Origin: Gemmatimonadetes bacterium bin94
Lineage (GTDB): Bacteria; Gemmatimonadota; Gemmatimonadetes; Longimicrobiales; Gaopeijiaceae
Reading direction: 5' to 3'
NCBI GenBank assembly: GCA_002238865.1
Contig: MPNE01000008.1
Coordinates: 62,001-126,000 of the forward strand
DNA: 64,000 nucleotides
Shown: in pieces, positions 47,468 through 55,619 of the stretch
Layout: each line of letters begins with the position of its first letter
Position numbering within the stretch: the first letter of the stretch is position 1
Translations under genes and position numbers: made by a program
The notes under the pieces: model-generated
What the model was told of the DNA's origin: nothing
What the model saw: only the letters and a program-made list of their open reading frames with translations
Database searches by the model: none

Positions 47468-47744
47468 CCACGCAGCGTGTGGAGAAACGGAGGACTCTGT
47501 CAAGGACGGGACGGCTGAGCGTGACCATTGCATGCGGCCTGGTACGCGCCCCACCCCGGAGTAGTGGGGGCCGGGCACCGGACGCCCCCGCCCGGGCCCG
47601 GTGCTTGACACACGCGGGCCAAGCGCACTTTGATACTCGTTAGCGCGCCGGTGCGCTGCGCCTGAGGCTCAACGCACCGATGCCCGGAGCCACAGCGGCA
47701 ACGCACGCTCCGAGCCAATCACAACGGACCTGAGGGGATCGACC
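47467..47744 (+). promoter_or_regulatory. Duplicated 5' leader, copy 2, with conserved hairpin
   Basis: This is the counterpart of 25046-25256, upstream of the intact dioxygenase-like gene. The same 27-base hairpin occurs at 47651-47677, identical to copy 1, and the following CGATGCCCG.AGCCACAGCGGCAACGCA is almost unchanged although flanking sequence has diverged. TTGACA (47605-47610) and GATACT (47632-47637) are 21 bases apart. About 60 extra GC-rich bases, including a GCCCCAC...GTGGGG stem, are present at 47525-47590. The final AACGGACCTGAGGGGATCGACC before the ATG contains the probable ribosome-binding site (TGAGGGG). Confidence 0.6.
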
Positions 47745-48860
47745 ATGCATCACTCGATCAGCAGCGTGGCCCAGAATCCCGATGCCCTGTCCGCAGTCTG
47801 GAACGATGGCGCAACGACCGATCTTCCCTACCTCTGGCTGCGTGACAATTGCGGGTGCAGCGAGTGTCACGTCGTGCAGACCACGGAGAAGCGGTTCCAC
47901 CTCTTCCGGGTCCCCAGGGATCTGAAACCGCTGCAGATCAGCATCGAACGCGCCGGATCCGAGGACGAGGCGATCGCCATCGCCTGGACGGACGGACACC
48001 GCACCCGCTACCGGTCGAGCGAGATCCACGGCCTCCTGAGCCGGCCTCGATTCGAACTGCGCTACTGGAATGGCCGGTTCCAGCCGCGAAGGTTCGACTA
48101 CCAGCGATTCCTGGCGAGCGATCGCGCGGCGGCGGAGCTGATCGACGAGTTTCTGCGGACCGGGGTCTGCGTACTGGTCGACGCTCCCACCGAACCGGAT
48201 TCGTCGGAGCAGCTCGCGGCCCGCCTGGGCCCGATCCGCGAGGTGCTGTTCGAGCGCATCCACAACGTCAAGCTCGATCCGAAGGGCTACAACATCGCGC
48301 ACACGGGTCTGGCCGTCGCACCGCACAACGACTTTACCAGCTACACCTGGCCGCCGAACGTGCAGGCGCTGCACATGCTCGTGAACGAGTGCGAAGGCGG
48401 CGAATCCATCGTCGTGGACGGCTTCCGCCTGCTCAACGAGCTGCGGGGCGATCACCCCGACAAGTTCGACGCGCTGTGCGAGGTGCCTGTGCCGTTCCGC
48501 ATCTTCAGCGAAGAATTCGAATGCTACGCTGTCAACCCCATGGTCGAACTCGACAGCGACGGAGCCGTCAGGATGGTGCGCTTCAACACCGCGCAGATGC
48601 AGGCCGTTCCCCTGTCGGAGCCTCGGCTGGGCGACTTCTACGCCGCCTATCACGAGCTGTCCAGACGCGTCAATGCAGACAGCAACCAGGTTTCCTTCCG
48701 GTTGGAGGGCGGGCAGATTCTGCTGTGCGCCGGGCACCGGGTGCTGCACGGCCGCACGCCGCTACGGTCAAAGGGGCAGCGCCACCTGCAGGACGCCTAC
48801 TTCGAGCACGACAACGTGCGCACTCACCTGAGGCTGCTGCGCCTCGCCGGCCGGATCTGA
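47745..48860 (+). CDS. Gamma-butyrobetaine hydroxylase/TmpA-like 2-oxoglutarate dioxygenase
   Basis: A 371-residue Fe(II)/2-oxoglutarate oxygenase with the two-domain layout of the BBOX/TMLH/TmpA group. The N-terminal domain (DUF971-like, residues ~10-90) has the zinc-binding segment LPYLWLRDNCGCSECHV. The catalytic jelly roll has the iron motif H-x-D in GLAVAPHNDFTSYTWPPN and the distal His plus 2-oxoglutarate Arg in CAGHRVLHGRTPLR. Known members hydroxylate trimethylammonium compounds: gamma-butyrobetaine, trimethyllysine, or 2-trimethylaminoethylphosphonate for TmpA. The exact substrate cannot be read here. The presence of a PhnZ/TmpB-like gene beside the broken duplicate at 25 kb makes a TmpA-like role worth testing. 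The MTHFR-like gene follows after 32 bases. Confidence 0.85.
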   Translation: MHHSISSVAQNPDALSAVWNDGATTDLPYLWLRDNCGCSECHVVQTTEKRFHLFRVPRDLKPLQISIERAGSEDEAIAIAWTDGHRTRYRSSEIHGLLSRPRFELRYWNGRFQPRRFDYQRFLASDRAAAELIDEFLRTGVCVLVDAPTEPDSSEQLAARLGPIREVLFERIHNVKLDPKGYNIAHTGLAVAPHNDFTSYTWPPNVQALHMLVNECEGGESIVVDGFRLLNELRGDHPDKFDALCEVPVPFRIFSEEFECYAVNPMVELDSDGAVRMVRFNTAQMQAVPLSEPRLGDFYAAYHELSRRVNADSNQVSFRLEGGQILLCAGHRVLHGRTPLRSKGQRHLQDAYFEHDNVRTHLRLLRLAGRI

Positions 48861-48892
48861 AGACCGCAGACCCGCGCCACCGGACGGACAGC

Positions 48893-49735
48893 GTGTCGGC
48901 CGCGCTCCGCGACCTGGCCCTCGGTGCCTCCGTGGAGGTTCTGGCGCGTCAGTTGCCGCCTGCGGAAGTTCTCGCCGGCCACCTCCGGCGCGGCACTGCC
49001 GTCTATTTGCCGTTTCCGCCAAAGGGCCGCTGGCCGGACACGATCGCCGCCTGCGAACGGGTGCTGGCGGCGGGCATGAGGCCGGTGCCGCATCTGGCGG
49101 CGCGCTCGGTGCGGAGCCCGGGCGAACTCGGCGACAGGCTGTCCGCGCTGGTGGAGACGGGCGTGGACTCCCTGATGCTGGTGGCCGGAGACCACGCCGC
49201 GCCCGCCGGCCCGTACCCCGATGCCCCGACCATGCTGGAATCCGGTCTGCTCGCCGACCACGGCCTCCGCCGGCTCGGTGTCACCTCGTACCCGGATGGG
49301 CATCCCCTGGTCGGCCCGGCCGATCTGGATGAAGCACTTCGGCGCAAAACGCAGTACGCCCGGTCGACGAGTTCGGATCTCTGGGTGGTGACGCAGTTCG
49401 TGTTCGCACCCGCTCCCGCTCTCGCCTGGCTCGCGCGGACGAGGGAGGCCGGTTGCACGCTGCCGGTCCGCATCGGGGTGCCGGGGCCCGTCGCGCTGCG
49501 CACGCTGATCGGATACGCGGTTCGCTGCGGAGTCGGGGCGTCCGCACGGGCGTTGAAGCGGAAGCCCGGCGTCGCACGGTTGGCGGGCAAATGGTCACCG
49601 ACCCCCATTGCGCGGGCGCTGGCCCGGCACCTGGCCGCCCGCGAGAACGGGCTTGCCGTCGACATTCACCTGTTCACCTTCGGCGGCCTGGCGGACGCCG
49701 CCGAATGGTTGTCGACTTTGCGCGATCCCTCCTAG
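48893..49735 (+). CDS. Methylenetetrahydrofolate reductase-like protein
   Basis: A 280-residue protein. The GTG at 48893 is preceded by GGACGGAC; no ATG fits, and the track start lies inside the dioxygenase gene. The fold pattern matches MetF: AVYLPFPPKGRW at the start, MRPVPHLAARSVRSPGELGDRL, VDSLMLVAGDHAAPAGPYPDA (in place of the ALRGD loop), SDLWVVTQFVFAPAPALAWLARTREAGCTLPVRIGVPGP, and the C-terminal DIHLFTFGGLADAAEWL. It is shorter and more diverged than housekeeping MetF. It probably interconverts methylene- and methyl-tetrahydrofolate within a demethylation pathway, since it sits between a trimethylammonium-type dioxygenase and a DmdA-like methyltransferase. Its stop overlaps the convergent gene's stop at a CTAG. 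Confidence 0.8.
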   Translation: MSAALRDLALGASVEVLARQLPPAEVLAGHLRRGTAVYLPFPPKGRWPDTIAACERVLAAGMRPVPHLAARSVRSPGELGDRLSALVETGVDSLMLVAGDHAAPAGPYPDAPTMLESGLLADHGLRRLGVTSYPDGHPLVGPADLDEALRRKTQYARSTSSDLWVVTQFVFAPAPALAWLARTREAGCTLPVRIGVPGPVALRTLIGYAVRCGVGASARALKRKPGVARLAGKWSPTPIARALARHLAARENGLAVDIHLFTFGGLADAAEWLSTLRDPS

Positions 49736-51036
49736 ACCGTCGCGTCCAGGCCCCGGGCCAGCGCCACCTCTCGTGCGCTGGGGTTAACGGAGGGTCGGAA
49801 GGGAACCTCGCACACCCGCGCGCGGTCCGGTCGGCCCGGCTCGGTCGCGTATTCGTCAGGCAGCCACACGGTGAGCTCCGTGCCGACGGCCGACTTCCCG
49901 GCGGGCACGTGCCCGAGCGCGATGTTGCAGCCCAGTTCAGGGGCGTGCCACGGCGACGTCAGGTAGCCGATCGGGTCGCCGCCGTGCGCATCCGACACGA
50001 GCCAGAAGTCCGGGGCGTAGTCGTCGATGGGCCTCCCGTCCAGCGTCATCCCCACCATGACCATCGCGAACGGCCAGCGTCCGGCGTCAAGCTCGGCCCG
50101 CTGGCGCTCCAGGGCGGCCCGCCCGATGTAGTCTCCCGCCTTCTCGCGCGGCACCTGGTAGGCCAGGTTGCACTGGAACGGACTTGTCTCATGGTCGATA
50201 TCCTGTCCCCACGAAAGGATGCCGGCCTGGATCCGGCGCTGGTGGCCCGGGGCGATGACCATCAGCCGGTGCGCCTCCCCCGCCTCGAGCACCGCGCGCC
50301 ACAGCTTCTCGGCGTGCAGGGTGGCGTCACGAAGATAGATCTCGTACCCCTTCTCGCCCGAGAACCCGGACTGGGACACCAGCACGGAACACCCCGCGAT
50401 TTCCGCCTCCAGGAGCCCGTAGTACGGGATGTTCCGGATGCGCGCGCCCACCAGGTCGGCCATGAGGTCGAGCGACCTGGGTCCCTGGATCTGCACGGGA
50501 CAGACATCGATCTCGTCGATCTCCACCTCCATCCGGAGCCCGACGTTCACGCCCTGCAGCCAGAACATGAGGTCGGAGTCGGCAAGCGAGAACCAGAACT
50601 CGTCCTCGGAGAGACGCAGCAGTATCGGGTCGTTGAGGATGCCGCCCTTCTCGTTGCAGAGGATGACGTACTTCGCGTGCATCGGCTCGATGCGGGTCGC
50701 GTCCCGGGTAATCACGTAGTCGGCAAACCGCTCCGCATCCGGTCCCCTGACCCGGATCTGCCGCTCCACCGCGACGTTCCACAGCGTGACGTCGCGCGTC
50801 AGCGCTTCGTGCTCCGCCGCCGCGCCGCCATCCTCGGGCCGCACGTAGCCGCGGGGGTGGTAGATGCGGTTGTAGACGGTGGCCCGCCAGCAGCCCGCTT
50901 CATGCGAGAGATGCCAGTAGGGGGACTTCCGTATGCGTGTGGAGATGAGCAGCTCGGTCGGCGTGCGACCGCTCTGGCGAAGGTTGATCGGGACGATCCT
51001 GTCGGACTGGTCCACGCTGGTCGGTTGATGGATCAT
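49732..51036 (-). CDS. GcvT-family tetrahydrofolate-dependent methyltransferase, DmdA-like
   Basis: A 434-residue protein. The ATG at 51036 (MIHQPTSVDQSDRIVPIN) follows GGAGGGACCG; the track start at 51072 is upstream of that site. The GcvT/DmdA pattern is clear: SPYWHLSHEAGCWRATVYNRIYHPRGYV, DVTLWNVAVERQIRVRGPDAERFADYVITRD, LCNEKGGILNDPILLRLSEDEFWFSLADSDLMFWL, VCPVQIQGPRSLDLMADL and QSGFSGEKGYEIYLRD. These segments resemble DMSP demethylase more than glycine-cleavage T protein. Family members move a methyl or aminomethyl group to tetrahydrofolate. It could demethylate a sulfonium or betaine compound and feed the adjacent MTHFR-like enzyme. It is longer than DmdA (~370). The gene order is convergent rather than an operon. 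Confidence 0.84.
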   Translation of the reverse strand: MIHQPTSVDQSDRIVPINLRQSGRTPTELLISTRIRKSPYWHLSHEAGCWRATVYNRIYHPRGYVRPEDGGAAAEHEALTRDVTLWNVAVERQIRVRGPDAERFADYVITRDATRIEPMHAKYVILCNEKGGILNDPILLRLSEDEFWFSLADSDLMFWLQGVNVGLRMEVEIDEIDVCPVQIQGPRSLDLMADLVGARIRNIPYYGLLEAEIAGCSVLVSQSGFSGEKGYEIYLRDATLHAEKLWRAVLEAGEAHRLMVIAPGHQRRIQAGILSWGQDIDHETSPFQCNLAYQVPREKAGDYIGRAALERQRAELDAGRWPFAMVMVGMTLDGRPIDDYAPDFWLVSDAHGGDPIGYLTSPWHAPELGCNIALGHVPAGKSAVGTELTVWLPDEYATEPGRPDRARVCEVPFRPSVNPSAREVALARGLDATV

Positions 51037-51246
51037 CGGTCCCTCCTGGAGCAGAGATCGAACCCGCGGCAACCACGCTCGCCACGGCCGGAAATGCTTG
51101 CGTCAAGCTGGGGGGGTGTGCAGTCCGCGGCAATCCAATGGCCGGATGGCAGAGCAGGCTCACCTGCCCCATACTGTGAGAGAGCCGGGGCGGCTCGGGC
51201 GGGGCGTCGGCCCGGGTGCCGCGACGATGTCGGTTGGAGAGTTGAA

Positions 51247-51963
51247 ATGACACACACGAGGAAGGGGCGCGTTGCGCGCCGTCGCAGAGTCCGGGTCGGA
51301 ATCCTCCTCCTCGTGTCCCTTGTGGCCGGATGCACCGCTCCCGACTCGGGTGCCGGCCCGTCGGCCGTGCTGCTCGATCCGGCGAACCCGGAGTGGACCC
51401 GACCTTCACCGCCCGAGTGGCGCGCTCGCTTCGAGACCAGTCAGGGGGAGTTTGTGGTTGAGGTGGTCCGGGAGCACGCGCCCATCGGGGTGGACCGCTT
51501 CTACAACCTCGTGCGGCTGGGGTACTACGACGACACCCGCTTCCACCGCGTAAGCGAGGGCTACATCGCCCAGTTCGGTCTGCACGGCAACCCCCGCGTG
51601 AACGCCGCGTGGCTACACCGGCAGATCCCCGACGACCCCGCGCACGGGAGCAATGTCCGCGGGACGCTGGCCTTTGCGATGTCCCCCGAGCCGAACACCC
51701 GCAACACGCAGATCTACATCAACCTCGAAGACAACCTGCGAAATGACGTGGAGCCCTTCGCGATCTTCGGACGGGTCGTCGAGGGAATGAATGTGCTCGA
51801 CCGCCTCTACTCGGGCTACGGGGAGCAGTCCGGCAGCGGCGTGCGGCAGGGCCGCCAGGGCCCGATTGTCGAGGGCGGAAACGAGTACCTGGACCGGGAG
51901 TTCCCACTCCTTGACCGGATCGTCCGCGCCACTCTCGTCGAGTCCCGGCCGCCCGGCGGGTGA
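51247..51963 (+). CDS. Cyclophilin-type peptidyl-prolyl cis-trans isomerase lipoprotein
   Basis: A 238-residue protein. The ATG at 51247 gives a positively charged n-region and lipoprotein signal (RRRRVRVGILLLVSLVAGC). The cyclophilin fold runs from RARFETSQGEFVVEVVREHAPIGVDRFYNLVRLGYYDDTRFHRV, containing the catalytic-Arg FHR segment, through GTLAFAMSPEPNTRNTQIYINLEDN and FAIFGRVVEGMNVLDRLYSGYG. It assists proline isomerisation during folding in the periplasm. The usual QGG stretch is replaced by AQFGLHGNPRVN. The C-terminus adds a Gly-rich segment (GEQSGSGVRQGRQGPIVEGGNEYL). It is probably monocistronic and convergent with ychF. Confidence 0.92.
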   Translation: MTHTRKGRVARRRRVRVGILLLVSLVAGCTAPDSGAGPSAVLLDPANPEWTRPSPPEWRARFETSQGEFVVEVVREHAPIGVDRFYNLVRLGYYDDTRFHRVSEGYIAQFGLHGNPRVNAAWLHRQIPDDPAHGSNVRGTLAFAMSPEPNTRNTQIYINLEDNLRNDVEPFAIFGRVVEGMNVLDRLYSGYGEQSGSGVRQGRQGPIVEGGNEYLDREFPLLDRIVRATLVESRPPGG

Positions 51964-51993
51964 CATTGACTCCTCGCTAGCGGTCCCCGCCTT

Positions 51994-53034
51994 CTACACG
52001 TTGAACAGCACGTGGATCAGCTCCCCGTCGGCCACCACGTAGTCCTTCCCCTCCACCCGCAACAGCCCCGCTTCCTTGACCGCCTGCTCCGATCCGTACT
52101 GCGCGAACACCTCATAGGGGATGACCTCCGCGCGGATGAAGCCGCGCTCCAGGTCGCTGTGGATGCACCCGGCGGCCGCACGTGCGACCGTGCCCCGGCG
52201 GATCGTCCATGCTCGCACCTCGTCCGGCCCAATGGTGAAGAAGGACACCAGGTCCAGCAAGCTGTACGCGGTGCGGATGAAACGCCCAAGCACGGGCTCG
52301 GACAGCCCCAGATCCTCCAGAAACTCCGGTTGCTCTTCGGGGTCCAGGCTGGCGATCTCGGCTTCCACGCCGGCCGACAGAACCATTGCCGCGCCCCCCA
52401 TTGCCTGAACCTCGTCCGCCAGCGCGGAGTCGAGTCCCTCGGCGGCCCGATCCTCGTCCACGTTCACTGCGCACACCAGCGGCAGGTCCGTAAGCAGCCC
52501 GTACCCTTTCGTGAAGCCCCGGTGCAGCTCGGTCCCCGAGAGCAGCCGCAGCGCCGTTCCCTGTTCCAGTGCGGCGGTCATCGTCTCGAAAGCGTCGATT
52601 TCGCGCACGTCGGCCCGCTCCTTGCGGGCACGGTCGAGGCGCCGCTCCACGACGGCCAGGTCCGCCAGGACGCACTCGTCGTGGAAGGCGCGCAGGTCGC
52701 CGAGCGGATCGGCATCGCTGTCGAGCGCGGGGTTGAAGAAGTCACGCAAAACGAGGCACAGCGCCTCCCGGTCCCTGATCTCCTGCAGGCTTCGAGCCGA
52801 AAGCACCCGTGATCCGGCGCCATGCTCGCCAGGGACGTCGCGGAGGTTGATGGTCGCATGGGTGGTCTTGCGGGGCGAGAAGACCCCGGACAGGAAGTCG
52901 ACACGCGGATCGGGCACGCGGACCGTACCCACGCGGATCTCTCCGCCGTATCCAACCGGTACGTTGAGGCCGGTCATGGCGTTGAACAGGGTGGTCTTCC
53001 CGGAGCCGGCAAAGCCGGCGAGGCCGAATCTCAT
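51994..53034 (-). CDS. ychF: YchF/DUF933-family P-loop ATPase
   Basis: A 346-residue protein, slightly shorter than E. coli YchF (363). The P-loop is GFAGSGKTTLFNAMTG rather than the usual GLPNVGKST; G3 is RDVPG; and the nucleotide-specificity motif is AVNVDED, matching the NVxE of ATP-preferring YchF. The C-terminal TGS-like domain is nearly canonical ([44 protein letters not shown]...LIHVLFNV). YchF binds ribosomes and is linked to stress responses. The altered P-loop places this in a diverged DUF933 branch. A dead fragment of the same gene is at 46906-47467. It is convergent with the cyclophilin gene. Confidence 0.9.
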   Translation of the reverse strand: MRFGLAGFAGSGKTTLFNAMTGLNVPVGYGGEIRVGTVRVPDPRVDFLSGVFSPRKTTHATINLRDVPGEHGAGSRVLSARSLQEIRDREALCLVLRDFFNPALDSDADPLGDLRAFHDECVLADLAVVERRLDRARKERADVREIDAFETMTAALEQGTALRLLSGTELHRGFTKGYGLLTDLPLVCAVNVDEDRAAEGLDSALADEVQAMGGAAMVLSAGVEAEIASLDPEEQPEFLEDLGLSEPVLGRFIRTAYSLLDLVSFFTIGPDEVRAWTIRRGTVARAAAGCIHSDLERGFIRAEVIPYEVFAQYGSEQAVKEAGLLRVEGKDYVVADGELIHVLFNV

Positions 53035-53120
53035 CCAGGTGCGTCCGCTTGCGGGTGGGCTGTGGTGCTGAAACGTTGCATCGCAAGGCGCGAGGTGGAA
53101 CCCCGTGCAGGGTCAGGCTC

Positions 53121-54443
53121 ATGAGGAACGTTCGGATGTCAGAGAACTTGAGGGCGAAAAGGAGCGCGGGTTCGGACCTTTCCCGCCGGGGCTTCCTGAC
53201 GGTCGGCGCGGCGGGGCTTGCGGGCGCGTCGCTGTCGGGGTGCGACGCCGGAGCCGAACCCGGTGGCGCGGTGGACGGTCAATCCGCCATCGCCACACCG
53301 GCGGGAGTCGAAGACGAGGCCTGGGCCCATGTACGCGCCCGCTTCATCCTGGAAGCGGGTACGGCATACATGAACAACGCGAGCCTGGGGATGCCTCCCG
53401 CGTCCGTCGCGGAGGCCGTGGGTGCCGGGTACGAGGCCTTGTCGCAAGAGCCGCTGCACGGGAAGCACGACCTGGGCGAGGTCATCGCCCGCCGTGTGGT
53501 TCCGGGACTCGCGGCCCTGCTCGGGGCGGACCCCGGGGAGGTGGTGCTGACCCGCAACGCCAGCGAGGCGCTCCACATGGGCGCGGTCGGCGTCCGCCTG
53601 GAAGCCGGCGACGAGGTTCTGGTCACCAGCCAGGAGCACCCTGCCGGCCGGCGTCCATGGGACTACCGGGCCGCGCGCGACGGCGTGAAGGTCAACACCG
53701 TCTTCATCCCGAGCCCCTTCGAGAGCGAAGCACAAGTGGTGGGACTCATGGAGGACGCCATCACACCCGCGACCCGGGTGATCGCGTTTTGCCACGTAAC
53801 CCGGGGCGGTCATCTGTACCCGGTCAGGCAACTGTGCGCCATCGCCCGCGAGCGGGGAATCGTGAGCCATGTGGACGGCGCCCAGGCAGTCGGGATGTTC
53901 CCCGTCAATCTGCACGACCTGGGGTGCGACACCTACTCCGCAAGCCTGCACAAGTGGCTGCTGGGACCGATGGGAACCGGCGTCTTCTTCGTGCGCGCGG
54001 ACGCTCGCGAACGGGTCCGGTCCGCATTCGCCCCCGATGGCAGCGGCGGGACGCTGGACTACCAGCCCCCCGGCACGTCGAGCCTCCCCACGCGGGCTGC
54101 TCTGGCCGCCTCGCTGGACTTTGTCGAAGCGGTGGGACCCGGCAATATCGCCGCCCGCACCCGCTACCTCTCCGACTACCTGAAGACGCGGCTGGCGTCC
54201 CTGCCGGGCGTCACGATCCTGAGCGGGCCAACCCCCGCCACCTCCTGCCCCGGATCCACCATCTTCGAGCAGGAAGGGGTCGACGCGGTCGAAGCCGTGA
54301 CCCTCGTCGCGGAGCGCGCCGGCATCCACATTGACGAGCACCAGCGGGACGGTCACAACGCGATCAGGATATCGACCCACGTATACAACACGACCGCCGA
54401 AATCGACCGATTGGCAGATGTGCTGAAAGGGCAGCCGGCGTAA
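53121..54443 (+). CDS. Tat-exported class V aminotransferase-fold protein
   Basis: A 440-residue PLP-fold protein. The start is the ATG at 53121, or at 53136 (AGGA eight bases upstream); either gives a Tat signal (SAGSDLSRRGFLTVGAAGLAGAS) and possible lipobox LSGC. The class V core includes AYMNNASLGMPPASV, VLTRNASEALHMG, VTSQEHPAGRRPWDY, HVDGAQAVG, and the PLP lysine in SASLHKWLLGPMGTGVFF. Homologues include cysteine desulfurases and isopenicillin-N-epimerase-like proteins; the latter are commonly Tat-exported. The absence of an obvious active-site Cys loop argues against a desulfurase. The substrate is unknown. The acetamidase/formamidase lipoprotein gene follows after 45 bases, suggesting extracytoplasmic breakdown of amino compounds. 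Confidence 0.88.
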   Translation: MRNVRMSENLRAKRSAGSDLSRRGFLTVGAAGLAGASLSGCDAGAEPGGAVDGQSAIATPAGVEDEAWAHVRARFILEAGTAYMNNASLGMPPASVAEAVGAGYEALSQEPLHGKHDLGEVIARRVVPGLAALLGADPGEVVLTRNASEALHMGAVGVRLEAGDEVLVTSQEHPAGRRPWDYRAARDGVKVNTVFIPSPFESEAQVVGLMEDAITPATRVIAFCHVTRGGHLYPVRQLCAIARERGIVSHVDGAQAVGMFPVNLHDLGCDTYSASLHKWLLGPMGTGVFFVRADARERVRSAFAPDGSGGTLDYQPPGTSSLPTRAALAASLDFVEAVGPGNIAARTRYLSDYLKTRLASLPGVTILSGPTPATSCPGSTIFEQEGVDAVEAVTLVAERAGIHIDEHQRDGHNAIRISTHVYNTTAEIDRLADVLKGQPA

Positions 54444-54488
54444 CAGGCCGCCGCGGCCGCCTCATCACCCGAGCAAGGAGTTGTCACG

Positions 54489-55571
54489 ATGTGTGCCAAG
54501 CCGAAGTCACCTGCATTCGCCGAGACCGCGCCCGTGGGGCCGTTGCGTCGCCCGGCCATCCGCCACCGCCAGGCGGGATTCGCCGCGGCGCTCGCCATCA
54601 TCATCCCCCTCGCCACGACCTCGTGCAGGGTCGAACCCATCCCGGACGGAGCCGCCGACCCGGGGCCGACGCCGGAGTTCACCCTTGGCTCTGAGAACAC
54701 CCACAACCGCTGGAGCGCGACGATTCCGCCGGTACTGACGGTGCCCTCGGGAGCGGTGGTCGAGGTGCGGACCAAGGAAGCGTCCGACGGGCAGATCATC
54801 GAGTCCACGACCGTGGATGAGCTGGCCGATGTCGATTTCGGCCTCATTCACGCTCTGACGGGACCGATCTACGTGGAGGGAGCCGGTCCGGGCGATCTCC
54901 TCGCCGTCACCCTTCACGAGATCGAGGTCGAAGGATGGGGATGGGCGACCATCCTGCCCGGCTTCGGTTTCCTCGCGGACGAGTTCACGGAGCCCTGGAT
55001 CCGCGGTTTCCCCATGGAGCCGGGAGCCACCGAAGTCCGCTTCAACGACAACATCACGATCCCGCTCGCCCCGTTCGCGGGCGTGATGGGGGTCGCGCCC
55101 GACACCGATTCCATGCTGGTGACGATCCCGCCGCGGACCAACGGCGGCAACATGGACAACCGCCACATGACCGCGGGAACGACCGTCTACTTCCCCGTAC
55201 AGGTGGAGGGGGCCCTGTTTTCCATCGGCGACACCCATGCGGCCCAGGGCGACGGCGAGGTCTCCGGCACGGCGATCGAAGCCCCGATGCGGATCGTGCT
55301 CAGCGTCGAGGTCATGGAGAACACCCGCGGGATGGTCGAGCCGCAGTACGAGACCGACGAATACTACGGCGTGACCGGCTTCGCGACGACGATCGACGAA
55401 GCGGCTCGCAAGGCGACGCGCTACATGATCGCCTACCTGGTCGCGGAGCACGGGCTCACGCCGGAGGAGGCGTACGTGCTTTGTTCGCTGGCGGGGGATC
55501 TCAAGATCTCGGAGACGGTGGACGTGCCGCACATGCTGGTGAGCATGCACATGCCGAAGGGGATCTTCTGA
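54489..55571 (+). CDS. Acetamidase/formamidase-family lipoprotein
   Basis: A 360-residue FmdA/AmdA-fold hydrolase. The ATG at 54489 has AAGGAG upstream and a lipoprotein signal (FAAALAIIIPLATTSC) after a long n-region. Family motifs are ENTHNRWSATIPPVLTVPSGAVVEVRTKEASDGQ, GPIYVEGAGPGDLLAVTLHEIE, IPLAPFAGVMGVAP, PRTNGGNMDNRHMTAGTTVYFPV, and the metal-site segment GDTHAAQGDGEVSGTAIE. It should hydrolyse formamide, acetamide or another small amide, releasing ammonia. The lipoprotein signal, unusual for classical amidases but common in environmental relatives, places it outside the cytoplasm. It is probably co-transcribed with the aminotransferase-like gene and convergent with the propeller lipoprotein. 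Confidence 0.92.
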   Translation: MCAKPKSPAFAETAPVGPLRRPAIRHRQAGFAAALAIIIPLATTSCRVEPIPDGAADPGPTPEFTLGSENTHNRWSATIPPVLTVPSGAVVEVRTKEASDGQIIESTTVDELADVDFGLIHALTGPIYVEGAGPGDLLAVTLHEIEVEGWGWATILPGFGFLADEFTEPWIRGFPMEPGATEVRFNDNITIPLAPFAGVMGVAPDTDSMLVTIPPRTNGGNMDNRHMTAGTTVYFPVQVEGALFSIGDTHAAQGDGEVSGTAIEAPMRIVLSVEVMENTRGMVEPQYETDEYYGVTGFATTIDEAARKATRYMIAYLVAEHGLTPEEAYVLCSLAGDLKISETVDVPHMLVSMHMPKGIF

Positions 55572-55619
55572 TCCGCTCTCGCCGGGCAAGCCATCGCCCC
55601 CCCGTTGCCCGGTGCGCTC

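Noticed and set aside
47651-47710. SAH riboswitch upstream of the MTHFR-like operon
   Set aside because: GCGCTGC and AGGCTC words occur, but their order and pairing do not fit the known aptamer by eye. Left as something for an Infernal search, not called.
46906-47744. Insertion sequence or integrase scar
   Set aside because: No transposase remnants, no terminal inverted repeats and no target duplications could be found around the duplicated segments.
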